45,328 nt of DNA from Gorillibacterium massiliense. GTDB lineage: Bacteria > Bacillota > Bacilli > Paenibacillales > NBRC-103111. The notes beneath the pieces were generated by a model, which was not told where the DNA came from, did not search any database, and saw only the letters and a program-made list of their open reading frames with translations. The stretch is taken from the NCBI RefSeq assembly GCF_000455485.1, contig NZ_CBQR020000063.1, forward strand, positions 61,953-107,280. The letters are read 5' to 3'. Numbering within the stretch: the stretch's first letter is position 1; each line of letters begins with the position of its first letter. A program made the translations under genes and the position numbers. Below, in pieces: positions 17,693 to 24,359 of the stretch.

Positions 17693-18040
17693 ATGGGCGA
17701 TATGGCAAGCCAATTGAAAAAAGGTTTCCTGGAAATCATGGTGCTGCACCTACTGAAGCGCACGGATCTGTACGGCTATCAGTTAATTACGGAGTTGGAC
17801 CAGCGGAGCCGGGGGTACTTCAAGTTGAAGGAAGGAACCTTGTATCCTGTCCTTTACCGGTTGGAGGATGCAGGAAACATCCGCAGCTATTGGGAGCAGG
17901 AAGGCGTAAAACGGGGAGTTCCCCGGAAGTATTACCGGATTACGGAAGAGGGACTACATCGATTGAATGACATGCGAGCGGATCTTGCCTTGCTTCTGGA
18001 ATCCATGAGTCATGTTCTGGAGGAGGATATTCATGAGTAA
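17693..18040 (+). CDS. PadR family transcriptional regulator
   Basis: The 115-residue protein is a compact PadR winged helix: LKKGFLEIMVLHLLKRTDLY, YGYQLITELDQRS, then the signature KLKEGTLYPVLYRLEDAG and RKYYRITEEGLHRL, followed by a C-terminal dimerisation helix. This small subfamily typically pairs with a HAAS/DUF1700 membrane protein. That is the case here: the downstream start overlaps its last eight bases (ATGAGTAA). The start ATG 17693 follows GGGTGG at six bases. Confidence 0.93.
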   Translation: MGDMASQLKKGFLEIMVLHLLKRTDLYGYQLITELDQRSRGYFKLKEGTLYPVLYRLEDAGNIRSYWEQEGVKRGVPRKYYRITEEGLHRLNDMRADLALLLESMSHVLEEDIHE

Positions 18041-18788
18041 AACCGACGTTTATGTAGAGGAAGTCATCAGACTACTTCATGCCGACCCCGTTACCCTGTC
18101 CCGTATTCGCAGCGATCTTTATGCATCCATAGCCGAACGGACGGCAGGCGGTGAATCTGAGGAACGGGTGTTGGCCGGTATGGGAAGCCCTGCGGAAATG
18201 GCGGAAGAGTTCATGGCGGGTCTCTATTCCGGAATGGGAGAAATGCGCGGAGGCCATTCGGAGAGAGATGAGGAGGCTGAACGTTCGCGCTATTACGAGT
18301 TTCGTTCCAGAACGACGGTAAAAGGAATTCCTCTGGTGCATATCAAGCACCGCCGGAACCGGGGATTTGTTCGACCTGGTAAGCCCGCTGTAGCGAAAGG
18401 AATAGTTGCCATCGGGGATATAGCCATCGGGTATGTGGCGATAGGCGGCGTTGCAATCGGAGGGGTGACGGCTGGGGGGATAACAGCAGGCTTGTTATCC
18501 TTGGGAGGCATTGTGGTCGGTCTAGCTGCTGCTTGCGGCGGAGTTGCCGTTGGAGCGGTAGCGGTGGGGGGGATTGCCTGCGGGATCTTTGCCATCGGCG
18601 GTCTTGCTGTCGGAATGGGGGCGATCGGCGGTTATGCCGTCGGCCATGTGGCCATAGGAGATAAGGCAGTCGGGGAGATCGCCCATTCCACTGCGGAAAA
18701 AGGTTCGCTAAACTGGGCGGAAAGCAAAGAACTGTTCCGTCAAGGGTTTCCACGGCTAGTCAATTGGCTGGATAAATGGCTGATCTGA
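18033..18788 (+). CDS. HAAS-domain protein with AIGxx pentapeptide-like repeats
   Basis: The N-terminal ~90 residues form a HAAS/DUF1700-type helical domain (VEEVIRLLHADPVTLSRIR, then RVLAGMGSPAEMAEEFMAGL), the partner domain of PadR regulators in Bacillota. A charged linker follows (residues 80-125). From about 126 to 222 there is a run of roughly 18 five-residue units of the form A-(I/V)-G-x-(I/V/L), with one six-residue unit in the middle. The run is uncharged and Gly/Ala/Ile/Val rich; it could be membrane-embedded helices or a regular beta solenoid. The tail is amphipathic (LFRQGFPRLVNWLDKWLI). The start ATG 18033 follows GGAGGAGG and overlaps the PadR stop, indicating coupling. Confidence 0.82.
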   Translation: MSKTDVYVEEVIRLLHADPVTLSRIRSDLYASIAERTAGGESEERVLAGMGSPAEMAEEFMAGLYSGMGEMRGGHSERDEEAERSRYYEFRSRTTVKGIPLVHIKHRRNRGFVRPGKPAVAKGIVAIGDIAIGYVAIGGVAIGGVTAGGITAGLLSLGGIVVGLAAACGGVAVGAVAVGGIACGIFAIGGLAVGMGAIGGYAVGHVAIGDKAVGEIAHSTAEKGSLNWAESKELFRQGFPRLVNWLDKWLI

Positions 18789-18814
18789 TTCATTTGTGTC
18801 ATCCCTATAAAAGC

Positions 18815-18853
18815 AAGGAGGCAATCTGCGCGATGCAGACAGCCTCCTTTTTT
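18815..18853. terminator. Bidirectional terminator between the HAAS gene and sodF
   Basis: AAGGAGGC pairs with GCCTCCTT, with an inner CTGC/GCAG stem and a TTTTTT tail. It lies between convergent genes. Confidence 0.8.
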
Positions 18854-18873
18854 GGTCGAGGCAGGGGCATGTC

Positions 18874-20076
18874 TTAATACGGCTGCCATTTCAACTGCCG
18901 AGCAGTCTGGAACCTTTCGGACACTTGCGGCCAGTTCACGATATTCCACCAGGCGTTAATGTAGTCTTTTCGTTTGTTCTGGTATTTGAGGTAGTAGGCG
19001 TGTTCCCAAACGTCAAGAGCGAGCAGGGGGATAACGTCCCACTGAGACAGGTTTTGGTGCTTCTCCGCCGTCAAAATTTGCAGGCGGTGGCTGCGGGGGC
19101 TCCACACGAGTATGGCCCAACCTCCGCCTTCCACTTTTTCAGCGGCATTGGAAAATTGGGCTTTAAACGCATCAAAGCCGCCGAAATCGTTGTCGATTTG
19201 CTGGGCTAGTGGCCCCGAGGGCTTCCCTCCTCCTTTCGGGCTCATATTGGTCCAGAAGAGGGTGTGCAGATAATGGCCTGCTCCATTAAAAGCAAGCTCC
19301 CGTTCCCAATGTTTGACGAGGGAATAGTCTCCGGTTTCTCTTGCGCTTTGCAGCTTCTTTTCGGCGGTATTCAATCCGTCCACATAGGATTTATGGTGGA
19401 TATCGTGGTGCAGATGCATCGTTTGCTCATCGATATAGGGTTCCAAGGCGTTGTAGGGATAGGGCAAGGGAGGCAGCGTATGTCCCCCGATAGGAACCGC
19501 CGTTTGATCCGGAATTGGGGGATGGGACCAGATGCCTTCGCCCGTTGCACTCCTCGTTTCGACAGAGCGAAATTCTGCCACAGACGCACCTGGCGTACTG
19601 CGGAAAGACTGTTCAGGCGCGGGCCAGCCGCTTGTGCCTCCGGGAGACGATTGGACTCGGTTCAAATAGGGCTGCAAAACGCCGACAAAATAAGCCGACT
19701 CCCGGATGATATGCTGCATGACCACCTGAGCGGTGGGATTGCTCCGAATGGCTGCACTTTGAAACGACATGATCTCCAACTGCCGGATAAACTCCTTCGA
19801 TTGCTGGAGGGAACTCTGCAGGAGGAAAAGTACCTGCTTTGCCAGCTGCCCGCTTATGGGTCCGGGCGTTCGGACGACGGCTTCGATCAATTGCTGGGCG
19901 GCAACCTCCGTCTGTGCCAGCACAACCTCCCATTCCTGAAGCAGCTTCACATACGCGCTCTCCAGATTCGGCGTCAACGCACGGATGACTTCCGTGTGCT
20001 CTTTCTCCTGCATTTTCCAAAACCGTATTTCCTCCAGTACCCGGAGGGGCATATTGGCCCCGTACACCTCTAGCAT
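18874..20076 (-). CDS. sodF: SodF-like superoxide dismutase with an N-terminal helical domain
   Basis: The 400-residue protein has two parts. Residues 1-140 are an alpha-helical domain (RFWKMQEKEHTEVIRALTP, later FLLQSSLQQSKEFIRQLE) that resembles DUF2935. A Pro/Ser-rich linker follows, and residues 195-400 are an Fe/Mn superoxide dismutase. The metal ligands His223, His271, Asp355 and His359 are all present, as is the second-sphere Gln341. The SOD part closely follows B. subtilis SodF (YVDGLNTAEKKLQSAR, HWERELAF, TAEKHQNLSQWDVIPLL), whose N-terminal extension is different and shorter. The start ATG 20076 follows GGAGGAGG. It is divergent from iclR across about 200 bases. Confidence 0.9.
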   Translation of the reverse strand: MLEVYGANMPLRVLEEIRFWKMQEKEHTEVIRALTPNLESAYVKLLQEWEVVLAQTEVAAQQLIEAVVRTPGPISGQLAKQVLFLLQSSLQQSKEFIRQLEIMSFQSAAIRSNPTAQVVMQHIIRESAYFVGVLQPYLNRVQSSPGGTSGWPAPEQSFRSTPGASVAEFRSVETRSATGEGIWSHPPIPDQTAVPIGGHTLPPLPYPYNALEPYIDEQTMHLHHDIHHKSYVDGLNTAEKKLQSARETGDYSLVKHWERELAFNGAGHYLHTLFWTNMSPKGGGKPSGPLAQQIDNDFGGFDAFKAQFSNAAEKVEGGGWAILVWSPRSHRLQILTAEKHQNLSQWDVIPLLALDVWEHAYYLKYQNKRKDYINAWWNIVNWPQVSERFQTARQLKWQPY

Positions 20077-20203
20077 GGCGATTCCTCCTCCAAAATCCTT
20101 CCACTCTACAAAAATATTCTCCAGACGTACGTTCTATGTTTGGAATAGCGATAGATGAGGGAGCCCGTGTGATTGAAAGCATATGAAAACACAGACTGTG
20201 ATC

Positions 20204-20232
20204 TTTACCCTAAAGGAGGATCTTGGTATACT
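20204..20232 (+). promoter_or_regulatory. iclR promoter
   Basis: TTTACC (20204-20209) and TATACT (20227-20232) are 17 bases apart, with a TGG extended -10 element. Transcription would begin near 20239, just before the inverted repeat at 20245. The acnA promoter has the same -10 sequence and a near-identical -35 (TTTACG). Confidence 0.55.
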
Positions 20233-20244
20233 AGGTGTAACTAG

Positions 20245-20261
20245 GTTTCATCAAATGAAAC
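20245..20261. promoter_or_regulatory. Candidate IclR operator (autoregulatory)
   Basis: GTTTCAT-CAA-ATGAAAC is a perfect inverted repeat with 7-bp arms, about +7 to +23 relative to the predicted start, where a bound regulator would block transcription. Nearly the same element lies in the acnA leader (27133-27149); both are preceded by AG. Confidence 0.6.
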
Positions 20262-20279
20262 GATAAGAGGGTGAGCAGC

Positions 20280-21023
20280 ATGGATGATTCCAAGCTGACG
20301 GTTCGCGCCGTGGAGAGAGCACTTGATATTTTGCTCTGTTTCGCCGAGGACAGCGATTTGAGCCTGACGGAGATCGCTTCCCGTATTGGGCTGCATAAAA
20401 GCACCGTGCACCGCCTGTTGGCATCGCTGGAAGTGAAGGGGTTTGTGAGAAGGAACGCGGACACCGAGCGCTACCGCTTGGGCTACCGGATGTGGGAGCT
20501 GTCGGCCAATCTCATTCAGGATGGCGATCCAGCCGTTATCGTCCTTCCGGAAATGGAACGCTTGAAGGATGCGGTGGAAGAGACGGTAAGTTTATATATT
20601 CTCGACGATTTGGAACGCATCCGCGTACAGGCTGTGCAAAGCAGCCAGGCGATCCGCCGGGTAGCGCCTGTTGGCGCGCGGTTGCCACTGCATCTGGGGG
20701 CGTCGAGCAAAGTCCTTGTCGCCTTTTCCGAGCCGGAGGTGCTGGACCGGGTGCTTGCTTCCGACGTATGGACATCGGAGGATCAGAAAGCGGCGTTCTT
20801 GGACGAGCTCACGGATACCCGGAAAAAGGGATATGCCACCAGCCTGGAAGAGCGTGAAGAGGGAGCGGCGGCCGTATCCGCTCCGATCTTCGACCGCTCC
20901 CACCGCTTGGTGGCGGCGCTGGCTATCTCCGGCCCTACCAACCGGCTAACGCCGGAGAGGATGGTGGCGGACGCCCCGGTGCTGCTGGAAGCCGCCGCCC
21001 GCATGGGTCGGATGATCAAGTAA
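20280..21023 (+). CDS. IclR family transcriptional regulator
   Basis: The 247-residue protein has the IclR winged helix (TVRAVERALDILLCFAE, LSLTEIASRIGLHKSTVHRL, LEVKGFVRRNADTERYRLG) and a C-terminal GAF-like effector domain (PVGARLPLHLGASSKVLVAF, SLEEREEGAAAVSAPIFD, LVAALAISGPTNRL). Family members sense small organic acids or aromatic compounds; the ligand here is unknown. The start ATG 20280 has AGAGGGTGAG upstream. It is monocistronic. The shared operator-like repeat at its own promoter and at acnA suggests it regulates aconitase, perhaps in response to a central-metabolism acid (inference). Confidence 0.93.
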   Translation: MDDSKLTVRAVERALDILLCFAEDSDLSLTEIASRIGLHKSTVHRLLASLEVKGFVRRNADTERYRLGYRMWELSANLIQDGDPAVIVLPEMERLKDAVEETVSLYILDDLERIRVQAVQSSQAIRRVAPVGARLPLHLGASSKVLVAFSEPEVLDRVLASDVWTSEDQKAAFLDELTDTRKKGYATSLEEREEGAAAVSAPIFDRSHRLVAALAISGPTNRLTPERMVADAPVLLEAAARMGRMIK

Positions 21024-21054
21024 GTCGGCCCCAAAAACGAATATAACCGACGCA

Positions 21055-21080
21055 AAAACACGCCGAAACCGGCGTGTTTT
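21055..21080. terminator. Bidirectional terminator between iclR and the PepSY-like gene
   Basis: CACGCCG (21059-21065) pairs with CGGCGTG (21070-21076) around a four-base loop. The flanking A and T runs extend the stem. Confidence 0.82.
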
Positions 21081-21115
21081 CTGCATGATAAAGGGTATTG
21101 CAGCCCTTGCTTGCG

Positions 21116-22036
21116 CTAATTAACCAATTGGAAAAAGGAATCCCCAGTTCCCTTGTCTTGGGTTGCGTCGGAGGTGGATTTGAGGATTTCTTTCAGTCTC
21201 TCTTGCGCCTCATTACCCAGTTTCGCGGCTCTTTCCAGCGCATTCTTGTATTCCGTGTTGTAAATGATACCCAACAGTGTTTTGTCGTAGCGTGAGAAAG
21301 TCATCAAGGCGATTTCTCCATTTTCATCGGCGATATCGATGGAGAGGGTCGGGTCGTTGTCGCTGTATCCTTGTCCGTTATATTGGGCCGATTTGATGGC
21401 GCCTTGCAACACGTTAAGCTTCTCCGCCAGATTCTTTGCCAGCTCCACATATTCCTGTGGGTTATCATCTAATGTGGAATCGAAGGCGACGGAAATCTTC
21501 TCCGTCAGCGTTCTGGTGTGGTTCACGGTCAACAATTCTCCCGTGACCGAGTCCACAGAAAAGGAATAGCTGCGCTTATTGTCGATGAGCACATCGCCAT
21601 ACCAGCTGGAACGGGGCAGATTTTCATTTGCCGGCTGGTAGCCCATCTCGATCCTCTGGCCTTCCAGGTTCAGCCCGAACAGGGTCCAAAGAGCCTGTGC
21701 GCCGATTTCCGCCGCGTCTTGCTTGGTCATGTCCTTGCTGGATGGAACTTTGTCACGGTAGAACTCCAGATCGATATTCCCCACGGCATAATCCGCTTTT
21801 TGATAGCCTGCCGGCAACCCGGTTTGCGCGGGGTGGGTAGAAGGTGCCGAGGAGGAAGGGGCTGCGGAAGAGGGCGCCGCGGAAGCGGCATAGATCGTCG
21901 GGACCTTCTCCGTTTTCCGAAGCTCCGCTCCTGTTGCCGCCTGGGTGAAGCCCTGGAACAGCAGGGTGCCGCCTCCGATGGCAACCGCCGCTGCCAGTAG
22001 AGGCTTGATCAAGCTGAACCGTCTCGTTTCATTCAT
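21116..22036 (-). CDS. Secreted or membrane-anchored PepSY/YPEB-like protein
   Basis: The 306-residue protein starts with a signal/anchor segment (LIKPLLAAAVAIGGGTLLF), then an Ala/Ser/Pro-rich linker (about residues 48-72), then two beta-rich units. One of these contains YSFSVDSVTGELLTVNHT, which resembles the core of PepSY/YPEB domains found next to sensor kinases and proposed to modulate proteases or kinases outside the membrane. It lies 79 bases downstream of the sensor kinase on the same strand and probably belongs to the same transcript or regulon. The start ATG 22036 follows AGGAGAG. The family assignment is moderate. Confidence 0.7.
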   Translation of the reverse strand: MNETRRFSLIKPLLAAAVAIGGGTLLFQGFTQAATGAELRKTEKVPTIYAASAAPSSAAPSSSAPSTHPAQTGLPAGYQKADYAVGNIDLEFYRDKVPSSKDMTKQDAAEIGAQALWTLFGLNLEGQRIEMGYQPANENLPRSSWYGDVLIDNKRSYSFSVDSVTGELLTVNHTRTLTEKISVAFDSTLDDNPQEYVELAKNLAEKLNVLQGAIKSAQYNGQGYSDNDPTLSIDIADENGEIALMTFSRYDKTLLGIIYNTEYKNALERAAKLGNEAQERLKEILKSTSDATQDKGTGDSFFQLVN

Positions 22037-22114
22037 TCAAATCTCTCCTTTTTTTGTTTTGGCGTGATCACAAGAAACAGTATAAAAGGCTCGGATCATG
22101 AACCCGTTACGAAG

Positions 22115-22723
22115 TTATGATAGAGTTGTAAAGTTTACTTCGGCTAAAGTCCCTTCCTCCGGGGAGCTTGTGAAGATAAGCTCTGCTCTGTGAAGCTCCA
22201 CGATTTGCTTGCAGATAGCAAGGCCCAGCCCAGCCCCGCCATCCTTGCGGTTGCGGGATTTCTCACCGCGGTAGAAGGGTTCCGTAATATGGCGGAGCAC
22301 TTCGGGAGGCATACCCTTTCCGTTATCGCGGATGCTGACGGAAATCTTTCCGTCATCCCTAGCGGCGCGTACGAAGATGCGCCCGTTCTTTCCCTTGGCC
22401 GCGCATGCCTTGAGCGCATTGTCGATGAGATTGACGAAGAGGCTTTGCAGCAGGGCGGCGTCTCCCCATAGCTCATCCGTTTCACAAAGGAAATCGATTT
22501 GAATCCCCGTATCGGCAATTTTGTTGTGCAGGGTCTGTCTGACGGCTTGAAAAAGCCGGGGGACGCTTTGCGCTTCAAGCGCAATCCGGTCGTTCCGCAG
22601 TTGGGCTAGTTCCAGTAATTGATGCGATACCGTCTGCAAACGGCGGCTTTCATCCATCAGGAAATGGATTGCCGACAGACGGTCATCTTCCGTTAGAACC
22701 GCTTTTTCCAAATTACTCCGCAT
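22115..22723 (-). CDS. Sensor histidine kinase, C-terminal half (separated by a frameshift)
   Basis: This open frame (202 codons from ATG 22723) carries the rest of the dimerisation helix (SRRLQTVSHQLLELAQLRND) and a full HATPase_c domain: N box NLIDNALKAC, G1 box IRDNGKGMPPEV, F box ITEPFYRGEKS, G2 box GGAGLGLAICKQIV. It lacks the phospho-accepting His, which is in the other frame. Joining the frames by removing one base near 22713-22714 gives a continuous ...YGYAEYLEKAVLTEDDRL..., as in related kinases. The ATG used here overlaps the stop of the upstream half, so re-initiation is possible but unproven. Confidence 0.75.
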   Translation of the reverse strand: MRSNLEKAVLTEDDRLSAIHFLMDESRRLQTVSHQLLELAQLRNDRIALEAQSVPRLFQAVRQTLHNKIADTGIQIDFLCETDELWGDAALLQSLFVNLIDNALKACAAKGKNGRIFVRAARDDGKISVSIRDNGKGMPPEVLRHITEPFYRGEKSRNRKDGGAGLGLAICKQIVELHRAELIFTSSPEEGTLAEVNFTTLS

Positions 22724-23525
22724 ATCCGTAAATGGCGGTCAGAGGCGTGCGCAGCTCGTGAGCGAAATTGTCGATGAACTGCTGCTTTTTTTCAGCGGCG
22801 GCCGTAAGCTCACCCATTTGATGCTGAATTTCCTCGGCCATATGATTGAAGCTCTGTGCCATTTCCGCCAGTTCATCATGCCCATTGACGGGTAGGCGGG
22901 TATCATAGGCACCGGAGGCGATTCTGCGGGAGGTTTGGGAGATTAGCGAGAGGGGCTTGAACAAACGGTTAAGCAACAGCAGCAAGCTGGCGGAGAGCAG
23001 AACGGACAGAAGAGAACCCGCCAAAAACAGCGTATTTTTTGTCTTTTTCCATGAGGCGATGGAGTCTGTGGCGTTGCTGCGATAGACCAATGTATAAGAA
23101 GCGTAGGGGGAGGGAAGCTTTCCCGAGACCGCGACATAGGTGCGCCCATCTGCTTTTTCCATGGAAACGAGGCGGCTGCCGTCCCTGGGAGGTTCGGCAA
23201 ATCGGCTCGACAGGGGAAGGTCTTGGCGATTGTTGTAGACGATTCGCCCGTCTTTATAGAGCACCAGATTGGTAGTCTTATCCCCGGACAAGTAGCCGTA
23301 AGGCTGGAGCAAGGAATCGAGGGAGCCGGCCAAATCGCCTCCGCGGCTTTCCACCGCCTGAAAATCCTTCGCCACCGATGAGGTGATAAAATAATGCTCC
23401 CCGAGGCCGCTCTCTTTTGCATGCTTGACCGTATCCTTGAACGTCGCCACCGAAATGACGGAAATCCCAAGATAGAAAAAGACTAGAAACAGCGTCAATG
23501 TCATGATGAACGTGCGGAATTTCAT
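22713..23525 (-). CDS. Sensor histidine kinase, N-terminal half (frameshifted after the H box)
   Basis: The 270-residue product has membrane helices near residues 8-30 and 165-190, an extracellular sensor domain between them (SSVAKDFQAVESRGGDLAGS and following), a HAMP linker (RRIASGAYDTRLPVNGHDEL) and the H box IDNFAHELRTPLTAIYGYAE, then stops at once at 22713. The kinase core continues in another frame from 22723. One extra base explains the break. Its ATG overlaps the response-regulator stop by four bases (ATGA), so both are coupled. It may be a recent inactivation, a sequencing or assembly error, or a split kinase. Confidence 0.78.
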   Translation of the reverse strand: MKFRTFIMTLTLFLVFFYLGISVISVATFKDTVKHAKESGLGEHYFITSSVAKDFQAVESRGGDLAGSLDSLLQPYGYLSGDKTTNLVLYKDGRIVYNNRQDLPLSSRFAEPPRDGSRLVSMEKADGRTYVAVSGKLPSPYASYTLVYRSNATDSIASWKKTKNTLFLAGSLLSVLLSASLLLLLNRLFKPLSLISQTSRRIASGAYDTRLPVNGHDELAEMAQSFNHMAEEIQHQMGELTAAAEKKQQFIDNFAHELRTPLTAIYGYAE

Positions 23526-24181
23526 AGGCCTAGCTCCAGGCGGTAGCCAAGCTTGTAGACGGTTTTGATGGCGTCCTCCCAGCCAAGCTTCCGGCGCAGC
23601 TTTTGGATGTGGACGTCAATGGTCCGAGTGTCCCCTTCGTAATCGTAGCCCCAGGCCAATTCCAAAAGTCTCTCCCGAGACAGCGCGATGTTGCGGTTTT
23701 TGACCAGCACCTCCAACAGCTCGTACTCCTTTGGGGTACACTCTATTGGTTGTTCATGGCAGAACACTTGCCGGCTGTCAAAATCAATCCGCACGTCCCC
23801 GACTGCAAAGCTGCTTTTCTTTATCGTCCGCCTGAGTACGGCTTCCACCCGGGCCAACAGCTCCAGCATTTCGAAGGGCTTGGTCAAATAATCGTCGGCC
23901 CCCATGGAGAATCCTTTTATGCGGTCGGGCAAGCCGCTCCGCGCTGTCAAGAAGATTACGGGCGTTTCGCGGACCGCTTGGAGCGCACGGAACACCTCAA
24001 ACCCATCTTCCCCGGGAAGCATGATATCCAAAAGAATCAGATCGTAAGGTCGAGTGCGGATCTCGGCAAGAGCGGCATCTCCGTCAAAAACGGATATGCA
24101 CGCATGTCCCACCAGCTGCAGGTTCCGCTTCACCAACTCGTTGATGGACGCTTCGTCCTCGACTATTAAAATGGCGGCCAC
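23522..24181 (-). CDS. OmpR-family response regulator
   Basis: The 219-residue protein has a receiver domain (LIVEDEASINELVKRNLQL, phospho-acceptor Asp52 in LILLDIMLPGEDGF, Thr in FLTARSG, Lys in DYLTKPFEML) and a C-terminal winged helix (CTPKEYELLEVLVKNRNIAL, TRTIDVHIQKLRRKL, VYKLGYRLE). It should control genes in response to the adjacent kinase; the targets are unknown but may include the PepSY-like gene. The start is GTG 24181 with AAGGAG ten bases upstream. Confidence 0.94.
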   Translation of the reverse strand: MAAILIVEDEASINELVKRNLQLVGHACISVFDGDAALAEIRTRPYDLILLDIMLPGEDGFEVFRALQAVRETPVIFLTARSGLPDRIKGFSMGADDYLTKPFEMLELLARVEAVLRRTIKKSSFAVGDVRIDFDSRQVFCHEQPIECTPKEYELLEVLVKNRNIALSRERLLELAWGYDYEGDTRTIDVHIQKLRRKLGWEDAIKTVYKLGYRLELGL

Positions 24182-24253
24182 TTTAACTTCACTCCTTTTT
24201 CACAGGAAACCACTTTTTTATTATAGAGTTGTAAAAAAGAAGCGGACAGTAAA

Positions 24254-24293
24254 AAAACAGGAGGGTTCCCGATTGCGGAACTTCTCCTGTTTT
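24254..24293 (-). terminator. Terminator after acnA
   Basis: AAAACAGGAG pairs with CTCCTGTTTT, with an inner TTCC/GGAA stem. Read on the minus strand it ends in seven T residues, serving acnA. Confidence 0.82.
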
Positions 24294-24359
24294 GCTTGTA
24301 TGGCATTTCTGATCTTTGGAAAAGCCTGATTTCACTTGCGCACTGTGCGCCTGATGGAA

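Noticed and set aside
19264-20073. Open frame on the plus strand opposite sodF
   Set aside because: It is antisense to a complete superoxide dismutase gene and shows no domain or ribosome site.
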